Shown one piece after another: positions 28,401 through 36,213 of a stretch of 64,000 bases of DNA. Position numbers and translations under genes: made by a program. The notes under the pieces are model-generated. The model had not been told where the DNA came from. It worked only from the letters and a program-made list of their open reading frames with translations, and made no database searches. Source of the DNA: Chthonomonadales bacterium (lineage in GTDB: Bacteria > Armatimonadota > Chthonomonadetes > Chthonomonadales > CAJBBX01); assembly GCA_027459625.1 (NCBI GenBank), contig DAIDHP010000004.1, positions 1-64,000 of the forward strand, in the 5' to 3' direction. Within the stretch, counting starts at the first letter, position 1, and each line of letters begins with the position of its first letter.

Positions 28401-28729
28401 TTCAACTTCTCCCATATTGTCTGCGGCTTTTCCGGGACCGTTGCGGCTGCGGAAGGGCGTCGATTTAACTGTTCCCATATGGTTACATGGGTGTTGGGCT
28501 GGATGGAAACAGGCGTGGGTTGGATGTTAACATGAGTGTTCGTTGTATTCAGAGCATGGGCGTCGGAAGGAGCGGGGAGGGGGGTGATTTTATTGCTCGT
28601 ATGGCTGCTAAGAGTCGAATAAGAATTGATCTTCTCCCATATTGTCTCATTTTGAGCCATGACGGGTTGAACACCGTCGAAATCTGCCAGGAGTATCAGG
28701 ATCAAGATGATGGATCGAAGGTATTTCAT
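25433..28729 (-). CDS. Large outer-membrane beta-barrel protein with TIWEKLN motifs
   Basis: A 1098-residue exported protein with a signal peptide (SIILILILLADFDG to VMAQ). Residues 29-110 are low-complexity and contain three copies of the same motif: TIWEKIN (29-35), TIWEQLN (83-89) and TIWEKLN (104-110). From about 160 onward alternating Ser/Thr/Asn-rich amphipathic strands dominate, ending in DANINLHF with the terminal Phe typical of outer-membrane barrels. A segment near 290-360 (VDGSVQVRVNNQPMVQGTDYTLDTTTG) looks like an immunoglobulin-like insert. No ribosome binding site precedes the ATG. Family not recognised; a transport or surface-anchoring role is possible. Confidence 0.75.
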   Translation of the reverse strand: MKYLRSIILILILLADFDGVQPVMAQNETIWEKINSYSTLSSHTSNKITPLPAPSDAHALNTTNTHVNIQPTPVSIQPNTHVTIWEQLNRRPSAAATVPEKPQTIWEKLNFQSYHAPGYVSPIPIPESSPSKAPFSSVTSFFTRVGDGMHKIGRALDTKIKVQGQQTIGFHMENVTGSTAAYQTDNYFGQQGLAGSYDNTDLTVEGKVLGLINFQTHYSNNIYGNPYNNQISLNYASKNLKVDAGDITGTIRGNSLINFTRSLQGVQVSANVTKGLKLTSLYTQTRAQVQTITIHGGNGPGPYYVYAGGQIVDGSVQVRVNNQPMVQGTDYTLDTTTGELTFKTGMIISEMDTIAVSFETYGLNQSVGTINGWRADVTSFRGAQVGLTYMQETTPNGSSSLQTKTDQFYGYNNAGTPYVLTYPVDLIVQYNAAGQIVSAAPKYPMQAYIGATLKTYGVDYIVDPSIPNQVYFAYPVPSSEIIKITYTPQVVNDVPGNRNVWGMDSTFSLGKLGNVSAEMASSSLQMTSGLVSGTAWNVRSNMSFLNQKLDFTTYLRNIGSNYTSIESTGFQQNERGVTLGMDYQITHSLKLSTTYESTKKPDYSYDTTGTSTTANSTGLDNFKQIQASLNWQIGRAGQFSFSHNGMDTILAAGGESNYTTDNLGLNWNFKSFGFGLNMGENKNYSSYVTTASTTTGSTTTPTQLSVTGTNSFNTNLNMHWRAGSNLNLSGVLADSSMTSNTGVKSSATDMSLTADTKPMRNVSLKLSYQNQNSGNYSLYGTTTSTPTTTTSLATNAIANKMMYAFPGFPFLRYGTPAVRDASSIYNNFPNIPTANTGTSLLGSITDTTYAGGGYNSAVGGYGNYSGLLSNSSANTYNSTSFTGQSNGISALLSYQPWRTMSFDLDWSQSSSQGNYLYNSTQNSVTLNWSYNTGERFACNASISAQNMIYLGNNGGSNSSLFFFNIRTKPWGKLTTTLSYQSMVANSTLSSSATNTTTSIPGSITIPSTMNTQLNAYSSRFEYPVWLKSNAYLEYDDALSTGYLASEQKTFLLGIDFGLTQNASFSLGWRYQENISTDVTTGSSNYQVNSLDANINLHF

Positions 28730-28871
28730 GAAATATATGCTAACATCGAATCACGCGGGTCATTGATTGTATAGAACAATGTCATCCGACATAAATCAGC
28801 GGATCAGACGATTGCAAAAATGCGACCGCAGTGTTTTTCCACAAGAGTGGAAAGTCATATGCAACCACCCG
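28730..28871. other. Intergenic region left of the palindromic element
   Basis: Together with the element at 28872 and the stretch to 29084, this 354-base gap separates the barrel gene from csaB. No open frame is supported. It contains the barrel gene's untranslated leader. Confidence 0.4.
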
Positions 28872-28956
28872 AGGTGATTGCAAAATTCAGGAAAGGCGAT
28901 TTATATCGCCGAAGTTACATTCGATGCGGCGCATGGATAGTGCTTTGCGATCACCA
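28872..28956. repeat. Nested palindromic element, degenerate copy
   Basis: The left end AGGTGATTGCAAAATTC (28872-28888) differs by one base from the left end of the perfect element at 37535. An inner palindrome GGCGAT/ATCGCC follows, and the right end TTTGCGATCACC (28944-28955) is the imperfect complement of the left. The total length, about 85 bases, is close to the 83 of the other copy. Confidence 0.6.
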
Positions 28957-29084
28957 GCTATTTATGGGATTTTGCACTCACCTTGGATATATGCACACTA
29001 TCCTTATCGTTGTGAATACTGCGGTTGAATACCAAATAGATTACTTTACGATGGAGTTCTTATTCCAGTGACGTCATGAATATA

Positions 29085-30191
29085 TCACTTTTCATCAAGA
29101 ATGGCAAGAGCCATTTTGGCGTTTTCAATTGCTCGCTCCCGTATTTGAACGATTTTCTCCGGAGTCACTCTTCCAGCATTCGGATCTTCGATCATCCGTA
29201 CGATATTTATAGCCGTATTGACAGGGTTAAATCCCTGCACGGCTTCGCAATAGATATCAAGATCAAGGCTCTTCATCAGGCTTACAATCTTGGGATCATA
29301 CGACAGCGAGTAAAGCTTGGAGCCTGTGCTCGCACCGAATATGAGCGCATGCAAGCGCATCGCCACGGTCGCGGTGAATGCGCTTATTACTCCCAACGCT
29401 TCCTCATAGTTCATTTTACTTCTTATAATGGACGAAGGGCAATTTAATTTTTCCTGGATCATGGATGAGAAGAAGATATCCGAACCGGAGTGCATCGGAA
29501 GAAACACAGGGTGATACTCCGTGAGTTTGCATATTTCCTCCACCATTGCGGTTAGATGCTCCAACGAGGGGTATTTCCAAGGTCTCATCGCGAATCCTAT
29601 CAGCTTCTTATCCTTGGGGACTCGGTTTTCCTGGAGGATGGCTCTGATTTTACCTGCATCCGCCGGTTCCAATAGAAACGCGGGGTCTGAAGTGACCGTT
29701 ATGGGGGGTGTGGCGACCTTTATCGCTTTCAGGAGTCCCTGGGATTCCTCGTCTCTTACCGTAATGAACCGAGTCTGGTTTAATACCCACCGCGTCACAT
29801 ACCGGGCTATCGGTCTTCGTATGGGTCCAATACCTTGCGCATATATGACCGTCGGTTTTTTACATTTAATGGCAAGATAGATAATGAAAAGATAATATAC
29901 CAGGGAATGCAGGCTTGTGGTGTCCTGTAACAGGCTGCCTCCTCCGGATATGAGCAGATTGCATCGGTTTATCATGTGATATACATCGCCGAAACGCATG
30001 CGATGAAGCGATGTGACATGATGCAAGTTCGCCGTTTCCGGGGGATTTTGCGAAAGGACGATATATTGCACCTCCAAATCGCTTCGGATCTTCTTCAGCG
30101 CGTAAAGCATTCCCCCCAGCACCGCCTCGTCGCCGATGTTGCCGCACCCGTAATAGCCGGAAATCAGAACTGTGGGAGACGCATTAGGCAT
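29085..30191 (-). CDS. csaB: Polysaccharide pyruvyl transferase CsaB
   Basis: Transfers pyruvate from phosphoenolpyruvate to a sugar of a cell-wall polymer, making the ketal that S-layer homology domains bind in many organisms. About 368 residues from the ATG at 30191. The opening LISGYYGCGNIGDEAVLGGML is the CsaB signature; GGGSLLQDTTS, VIYAQGIGPI and VAMRLHALIFGA follow in order. The start codon overlaps the stop of the DUF5693 gene (ATGCCTAA), so translation is coupled. The pair is common in Armatimonadota and Firmicutes. Confidence 0.93.
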   Translation of the reverse strand: MPNASPTVLISGYYGCGNIGDEAVLGGMLYALKKIRSDLEVQYIVLSQNPPETANLHHVTSLHRMRFGDVYHMINRCNLLISGGGSLLQDTTSLHSLVYYLFIIYLAIKCKKPTVIYAQGIGPIRRPIARYVTRWVLNQTRFITVRDEESQGLLKAIKVATPPITVTSDPAFLLEPADAGKIRAILQENRVPKDKKLIGFAMRPWKYPSLEHLTAMVEEICKLTEYHPVFLPMHSGSDIFFSSMIQEKLNCPSSIIRSKMNYEEALGVISAFTATVAMRLHALIFGASTGSKLYSLSYDPKIVSLMKSLDLDIYCEAVQGFNPVNTAINIVRMIEDPNAGRVTPEKIVQIRERAIENAKMALAILDEK

Positions 30192-32202
30192 TTCCTTCGA
30201 CCGTGCGCTTCCTCGGCGCCTGCTCCGCGCTTGCATCGTTCGATTTGGTTATCGGGAATATCTTCTCGCTCAACCAGAATAGAATCAATCCAATCGCCAC
30301 GCCAAACACCAAACCCGCCACGTCTCGAATGAAGGAGAGGTGCAAGGGGCTGTGGATATGACAGAAGGTGTTTAAAATCGAAACCTGACCCACGACTCCC
30401 GCCACAAACAGCGGTAGCGCCCATTTTTTCCGTCCGCGATACCAAAGAGCTATTGCCAAAATAAACAGCGGATGTCCAAAAAGAAACTCTTTCGTGCGAG
30501 GGCGCACGGGGAGGAAACGGTCCATTAGGGCGCGGAATTTAAGCTCTATGCCCGATACGCCGACGCCCGGGTCGTTGCCCGTTCGCGCGATCATCAGCGC
30601 TAACAGAAGCAAAGCCAGCAATGATAGAAGCAAAGGCCCCACTTTTGCGGGCTCCCCGAAGAAATCCGTAAGTCTTTTCTTGATCTTATCCCATTCATTT
30701 GGGAGGGAGCCGCTCAACGACGGGATGCCGGTTATGGCGAGGATGGCGATGAAAACGACGGGGGCCGCGATTGCCACCTTGATGCCGGTGAACTGATCGG
30801 CCTTGAGCATGAAGATTCGTGAGGCGAGAAAACCAACTACGAGACAGATGCCCAAAGACGTAATAGCGCACGCCTCCAATATGGTGTGAATCGCCTTCCA
30901 TCCGGCATCCTTCGCCGAGAGTTCCTCGCTCCGGAAATCTCTGTCAAGAATGTCATGCCGCATACAGGCGATTGTCGGAAAAATCAACGCCGCCATGAGC
31001 GCGTCCAACTTTCTGCCCATCAAACCGAACATGGGCAAAGCGGCGCAAATCAGAACCATAATAAACAACACCATCAAAAGAGTCTTGCCGGAAAACGGAC
31101 CCAAACGCATCAATCCAATCGTGGCGCCCCCCGCCACTCCAAGCCCCATGAGCAGGAAGAGAAATTTTGGAAGTTTCAGTGGATCAAATAGATGCGCCGT
31201 TCCGAAGCTCATCTCCCCTTTGCGAGCGATTTGACGGCAAATGCTGGCGATGAACTTCGCGTTTTCCTGCACCGGATCGCCGCCTTGCCATGTTATCATT
31301 CTTAGATAGCAAATACGGATGTTTCTGTCCCGTGCCGCCCGTACGAAACGTTCGATGACATCACTTGGCGACATCGTTCCCATCTCGGCGTCGGAGACGC
31401 TGTGCACTCTCACATAAGCGCCCTTCAACTCCTCTGAAAGCTGAGAATCCCCTCTTTGCTTCCCGAACTCGACCTGTCCGTATTGGATTCCGGACCGCAG
31501 GAACGCCTCCGCGGCGGCTTTTTGCTGTCCTCTGTATCCGAATACCTCGAGCCCTTGGAAGATTACAGTCTTAATCCCTTCGCGCTTCACGTCCATTAGC
31601 ACCTGATACATGCTGGATCCGTTGGCTCCTGGGAAGTTGTTGATCCGGGCGATGACATTCAACCCCATGCTTTTTAAAGCATCCACGCTGTGAGGATTTA
31701 CCCCTATGCCAAGGAGGTGGATCGAGTCGAAGTTGGTATTCAATACGGAAAAAAGCGTATTCGCCTTGGAATCTCCGCCCGGATTTGGAGAGAAGGCGAA
31801 TTGAATCCCAGCCTCGCTTGGGACCAGGCTCCGGTTTTGAAGACTATATCCTCGAATGATGAGGGCGTGTCTTATTCTGTTAAGCAGTTCCATGGAGCCT
31901 ACGTAAACAGTCGTGGTCCGACCGGAGTGAAAAATATGGATATTGCCATCGTTTTGAAGCGACGTTAGAGTGTCCTCCGGAATGGCGAGGGAGGTTAATC
32001 CCGCGTTTTTCAGACTGGATATGACCGAGGATAGGGATTGTCCGCTTGATGATGCAAGCTGTTGGACATCGTCATATTCCATCGCGATTTCAACCCTGCG
32101 ATTTTTGGCTTCCGACTGCGATCGTTTACCGGCGGCGTATAATCCGGCAAGTGTGCCGATGGCCACGAGAAGACACGAAACTATGGCTATTGTGCGTCGC
32201 AA
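30184..32202 (-). CDS. DUF5693 family membrane protein
   Basis: 672 residues, TTG start with AAAAGGA ten bases upstream. The N-terminal helix is followed by a soluble domain to about residue 320 (MEYDDVQQLASSSGQSL onward, an alpha/beta domain on the outside), then about ten membrane helices (PKFLFLLMGLGVAGGATIGLM onward). Its end overlaps csaB. This linkage indicates a shared job in pyruvylated polymer synthesis or export; the biochemical role of DUF5693 is unknown. Confidence 0.88.
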   Translation of the reverse strand: MRRTIAIVSCLLVAIGTLAGLYAAGKRSQSEAKNRRVEIAMEYDDVQQLASSSGQSLSSVISSLKNAGLTSLAIPEDTLTSLQNDGNIHIFHSGRTTTVYVGSMELLNRIRHALIIRGYSLQNRSLVPSEAGIQFAFSPNPGGDSKANTLFSVLNTNFDSIHLLGIGVNPHSVDALKSMGLNVIARINNFPGANGSSMYQVLMDVKREGIKTVIFQGLEVFGYRGQQKAAAEAFLRSGIQYGQVEFGKQRGDSQLSEELKGAYVRVHSVSDAEMGTMSPSDVIERFVRAARDRNIRICYLRMITWQGGDPVQENAKFIASICRQIARKGEMSFGTAHLFDPLKLPKFLFLLMGLGVAGGATIGLMRLGPFSGKTLLMVLFIMVLICAALPMFGLMGRKLDALMAALIFPTIACMRHDILDRDFRSEELSAKDAGWKAIHTILEACAITSLGICLVVGFLASRIFMLKADQFTGIKVAIAAPVVFIAILAITGIPSLSGSLPNEWDKIKKRLTDFFGEPAKVGPLLLSLLALLLLALMIARTGNDPGVGVSGIELKFRALMDRFLPVRPRTKEFLFGHPLFILAIALWYRGRKKWALPLFVAGVVGQVSILNTFCHIHSPLHLSFIRDVAGLVFGVAIGLILFWLSEKIFPITKSNDASAEQAPRKRTVEGNA

Positions 32203-32289
32203 TGCTTTTTTGTCCTTTTAAATGAATATCCGTTCACTTTCCATTGGGTGCAATGGAAACAGGATGATGAGGAGGAGTGTTAGGCCTAT

Positions 32290-33027
32290 TTATGGATCGT
32301 AATATCCCCGTTTTTTATATAGAAGGTTCCTGCCTCCCATCAGTAAAATCAAGATGACACCTGTGGCGAATCCACCGATATGCGCGAAATAGGCGATACC
32401 GCCTCCTTGCAGGTCGCCACCGCCAAGCCAACTGGCGTCAACGAACTGGAGCAGCGCCCAAAATCCAATCACAAGTACGGCAGGCACGTTCATAAGCATG
32501 CCGATAAAAAAGATCGGCACGATGGAGAGAATGCTGGCTCCAGGATATAATATCAGATATGCGCCCATCACCCCGGCAATGGCGCCGCTTGCACCGATAG
32601 TAGGCACTTGCGACAGAGGATTGGAATATATTTGCGCAAGGGCGGCGGCAAATCCCGCGACAAAATAAAAGAGTAGATATCGCGGTCGCCCCAGTGCGTC
32701 CTCGACGACACTCCCAAATATCCAGAGATAGAGCATGTTGCCGCCAATGTGCAACCAGTTCGCATGCAGAAACATCGATGAGAAAATGGTTAGCCAAGCT
32801 CCAGGCGCCCCAGTCGTGACATTGTACGGCACCATCGAGTAGTGCAGAGTGAGCGCACCAATATAGCTTATTGGACGTACAAACCCGTATTGCGTTAAAA
32901 TGGGATTCCCAATGATCTTGACGCGATTGAGCGAATCCATCACAAATACGATCACATTGACAACAATAAGTGATACCGTTAGGATGGGAAAGCGACGTGT
33001 AGGAATATTGCCTTTAAGGGGGATCAT
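32290..33027 (-). CDS. Rhomboid family intramembrane serine protease
   Basis: 245 residues, six membrane helices. The catalytic serine is in IGASGAIAGVMGAYL (GxSG) and the histidine in AHIGGFATG; the helix-2 segment ANWLHIGGNMLYLWIFG carries the conserved histidine and asparagine. The N-terminus (MIPLKGNIPTRRFP) matches the short bacterial type. GGAGGTCACGAGGA precedes the ATG. It cleaves membrane-anchored proteins within the bilayer; targets are unknown. Confidence 0.93.
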   Translation of the reverse strand: MIPLKGNIPTRRFPILTVSLIVVNVIVFVMDSLNRVKIIGNPILTQYGFVRPISYIGALTLHYSMVPYNVTTGAPGAWLTIFSSMFLHANWLHIGGNMLYLWIFGSVVEDALGRPRYLLFYFVAGFAAALAQIYSNPLSQVPTIGASGAIAGVMGAYLILYPGASILSIVPIFFIGMLMNVPAVLVIGFWALLQFVDASWLGGGDLQGGGIAYFAHIGGFATGVILILLMGGRNLLYKKRGYYDP

Positions 33028-33114
33028 TCCTCGTGACCTCCATACAATTTTGGCATATCTCTATATTTAGGTCAACACGAACGGCTTGTAAGTGACAAAC
33101 AAAGATATTTGGTC

Positions 33115-33131
33115 AGGTAATTGCAAAACTC
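33115..33131. repeat. Half copy of the palindromic element end
   Basis: AGGTAATTGCAAAACTC repeats the first 14 bases of the 37535 element end exactly, then diverges. No matching right end is visible before the FKBP gene, so this is a truncated or decayed copy. Confidence 0.45.
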
Positions 33132-33208
33132 GATTTTCGGTGTTTTATCGAACTGGGAAATAGTGTTAACAGTCGCGTTTATCCGAAATTCGCCATGTCC
33201 TCTGGAGA

Positions 33209-33544
33209 TTATTGGATATCGAGCAGTTCGACTTCAAAGATCAGAGTAGAGTTCGGAGGTATTACGCCTCCCGCGCCGCGCGATCCGTATGCCAATGCGG
33301 GGGGTATGGTGAGTTTCCTTTTGCCTCCAACCTTCATGCTCATCACGCCTTCGTCCCACCCGCGTATAACCTGTCCCATGCCGATTCGAAACGTGAAAGG
33401 CTCGTTTCGCGAGACGGAACTGTCAAATACGCGACCGTTCTCGAATGATCCGGTGTAATGCACCACGACGGTGTCTCCCGCCTTGGGGGAGGCGCCGTCT
33501 CCTTCTATGATATCCTCAATTACCAAACCCGATTCCGTAATCAT
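33209..33544 (-). CDS. FKBP-type peptidyl-prolyl isomerase
   Basis: 111 residues comprising a single FKBP domain with no signal peptide. Motifs are [59 protein letters not shown] and [16 protein letters not shown], essentially a complete active site with the conserved Trp and Tyr. It catalyses proline isomerisation, presumably in the cytoplasm. AAGGAAACAAC precedes the ATG. Confidence 0.95.
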   Translation of the reverse strand: MITESGLVIEDIIEGDGASPKAGDTVVVHYTGSFENGRVFDSSVSRNEPFTFRIGMGQVIRGWDEGVMSMKVGGKRKLTIPPALAYGSRGAGGVIPPNSTLIFEVELLDIQ

Positions 33545-33754
33545 GTTGTTTCCTTCACTTATATTTCCCGAATGTACGCCTATGCCTCCATAGCGCCGTG
33601 AAAAAACGCCTGGTTATGCTTTCTGCGTCGTTTGTAATGTGTTTCACATGCATCTTATTTGAAAACTGCGACGGATATGGGATTATCCGCCGCATAAAGA
33701 CAATGCATTATGACATCAATTAGCCCAAATTGCTTCCTTGCGATCCTCTTCGGC

Positions 33755-33853
33755 TTACGAATGCGTTTCCTCGCCTAATATAGGCGTTCCCCTTACAGTT
33801 AAAGGCGCTACTGCGAGGGGCGGCATTAGTCGAAACGGTTTTTTGCTTTCCAT
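33755..33853 (-). CDS. Possible 32-residue small protein
   Basis: An open frame in the FKBP/TPR gap on the minus strand. GGAG lies seven bases before the first of two consecutive ATG codons (33856 and 33853). The peptide starts MESKKPFRLMPPLAV and ends GEETHS; it has a basic leader and a proline-rich, uncharged core. No family is recognised, and a chance frame is quite possible. The rest of the 33545-34003 gap shows nothing else. Confidence 0.3.
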   Translation of the reverse strand: MESKKPFRLMPPLAVAPLTVRGTPILGEETHS

Positions 33854-34003
33854 CATTTGCTCCTATTTAAAAATCGCCGCACTCCACTTCTATCAAACGA
33901 TATCCGATCTGATTGTGACGGTTATGACAAAATATCAAGTTGCGCATATCTCAAGGAAGCCATGAAAATACCGATAATAACAGTATGCAATTGAGGATTT
34001 ACT

Positions 34004-35956
34004 ATGCAACACACTTCTAATAAACTTTTCCACTGGGCGTTGGCGTGCATTGGGCTTTTGGCTTTGCTGATTTATATTCCGTCCTTGAAGGGCATGCAGA
34101 TATGGGATGATTACTCTTTGATCGGCGGGCAAGGCATAGGCGGCGGGGATAGCCTTTTGCACTGTTTCACTCACCCCTTTATGAAGGACTATTTCCGCCC
34201 TCTCATATCCGTGAGCTTTTACCTTGATCATATGGTTTGGAACGGAATTCCTTTTGGCTTCCACCAAACCAACATTCTTTTTCATGTGTGTGCGACGGTT
34301 CTCCTGGGGCTTTTTCTTTCGCTGGTATTCAATGATCGCCGGATTGCTCTGCTCGGCGCCGCTTTGTTCGCGGTTCAGCCTGTGCAGGTTAGCACCGTGG
34401 CGTGGATCGGGGGCAGAACGGATTCCCAATGCGGAGTGTTCACGTTACTGTTTTGCATCGCTTTGTGGCGCTTGGTCCGTTCCGAACAAGGCGAAAGGAT
34501 GCGGTGGCTGTTCGTCACTTTGACGGCTTATTTGGCGATGCTTATGTGCAAGGAGCAGACGATTGGCCTTCTCCCATTAATACCTCTCGCATTTTTCAGC
34601 TTCTCCTCGAAGGATTTGCAGGATCGTTGGGATAAACGCACAAGGAAATACGCGTGGAAGGTTCTCGCTCTTTTCACTGTGGCATCTCTGGTGTTCGTGG
34701 TGGCGTGGTTAATCTACGGACCGCCAAGGTCCTCTTTGGAGCGTGGATATGCTTCCAGATTTCTTGTGCAGGGAGCGCAAACCGGCTTGTATTACGCCGA
34801 ACTTTTGTTCCTTCCGACTCCCGCCACCATGCATACTTTATGTCTGCAAAACATCGAGAATGAAGGCGTGATTGGAGTATTCCTGGGCGGCGTTATAGTA
34901 GTGGGATTTATCGCGCTTTTCTTCGTCATGCATCGACGAAAACCCGAGGCGGCATGGTTTTTAGCTTTTGTGATGCTCACGCTGGCTCCGGTGAGCAATC
35001 TTGTTCCTCTGCCTTCCCTTTTGGTCGCTCCGTATCGGGCGGGGGTGACGGGGCTGGGGATCGCGGCGTTTTTGGGCTGGTGGTTTATATCTTTGTTTGA
35101 TTACGCGCGCAACACTAAGGCGCAGTATCGTAAAGTTTGGAGGTTGGCGTTATCGGTATTTGTCGCGGGATATCTTCTTTACACTGGAATTCTTACATTT
35201 TGGGGTGTCGGACGCTGGAGGGATTCCCTAACCTTATTCTCGACAATCGCATATTACGATCCCTACAGTCTTATTAACCAGATGAATCTCAGTACTGTGC
35301 TGCTCGACAATGGGGAAATAAATCCCGCCATATACCATTTGAATTTCGTCCTGGATAGTATATACAAAACGTCAGATTGGATGCAAGGCGATAACGCAGT
35401 CACTCTTTACCGCACCGATCCGGATGTTCGAGATCGGATTATTGGAAATCAAGGAAACAGGGTTAAGTCATACCGATGGCTTGGAGCTTTGCTGACTCAA
35501 CTGGGTTTCGCCTATCTTCAGAAAATGGACCTGAATAGGAGTGAAAGCCTCTTCCGGCACTCCTATGAAATTTGTCCGCGCCTCCCTGACACTCTCAGCG
35601 GGTTAGGAGACTGCGCATTTTTAAAACACCGATACAATGTGGCCTACTCCTACTTTAATCGTTCCGTGGCGCTGGATCCTGGCGAAATCGAGGCACACGA
35701 GAAGCTGGGCGAGATATATTTACGAGAGAAAAAATGGAAAGATGCCAGGGATGAGTTCATTAACTGCGCGATATACCAACCTTGGGAGGGAAACGCCTAC
35801 CTTCGCCTTGCGGACACCCTGCGTCTAATGGGGGATGACAAGGATGCCGTGTATGTGTTGCATCAGATGCTTCTTAGAAATCCCAATCGTCCGGACGCCT
35901 TGCATATCCTCGCGGAAATACAATCGCCGCACTCTGAAATGCATGAAAAAAGCTGA
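34004..35956 (+). CDS. Membrane protein with C-terminal tetratricopeptide repeats
   Basis: 650 residues. The first 420 form about eleven membrane helices with an O-mannosyltransferase-like layout, including an early IWDDYSLIGGQG segment (acidic pair after helix 1) and HQTNILFHVCATVLLG. The remainder carries TPR helices, for example ARDEFINCAIYQPWEGNAYLRLADTLRLMGDDKDAV. The combination resembles TMTC-type or GT-C-like glycosyltransferases that act on exported proteins. GAGG lies eight bases before the ATG. Single-gene unit. Enzyme activity is inferred from fold only. Confidence 0.75.
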   Translation: MQHTSNKLFHWALACIGLLALLIYIPSLKGMQIWDDYSLIGGQGIGGGDSLLHCFTHPFMKDYFRPLISVSFYLDHMVWNGIPFGFHQTNILFHVCATVLLGLFLSLVFNDRRIALLGAALFAVQPVQVSTVAWIGGRTDSQCGVFTLLFCIALWRLVRSEQGERMRWLFVTLTAYLAMLMCKEQTIGLLPLIPLAFFSFSSKDLQDRWDKRTRKYAWKVLALFTVASLVFVVAWLIYGPPRSSLERGYASRFLVQGAQTGLYYAELLFLPTPATMHTLCLQNIENEGVIGVFLGGVIVVGFIALFFVMHRRKPEAAWFLAFVMLTLAPVSNLVPLPSLLVAPYRAGVTGLGIAAFLGWWFISLFDYARNTKAQYRKVWRLALSVFVAGYLLYTGILTFWGVGRWRDSLTLFSTIAYYDPYSLINQMNLSTVLLDNGEINPAIYHLNFVLDSIYKTSDWMQGDNAVTLYRTDPDVRDRIIGNQGNRVKSYRWLGALLTQLGFAYLQKMDLNRSESLFRHSYEICPRLPDTLSGLGDCAFLKHRYNVAYSYFNRSVALDPGEIEAHEKLGEIYLREKKWKDARDEFINCAIYQPWEGNAYLRLADTLRLMGDDKDAVYVLHQMLLRNPNRPDALHILAEIQSPHSEMHEKS

Positions 35957-36213
35957 GAAACAAGGCATAATCGTTAGAACCATTGGTTCCTTTCATCACA
36001 GTGAAATGCGATTCACGTCGGTTTGAATGCCTTTGCTTCCGCAAGAGATATCAGCGTGGGTGGATGAGATACTTGGAAAAAGACCTTGAATCTCGCCTAA
36101 GACATTTTGCATAAGACCCGATACCGCCATCGCGATGTCAAAATGCCAGGGTGGATACTGAATGATGATGCATTCGCATTTTATAGATGCGAGGAATGGC
36201 GAGGAGAGAGGAT

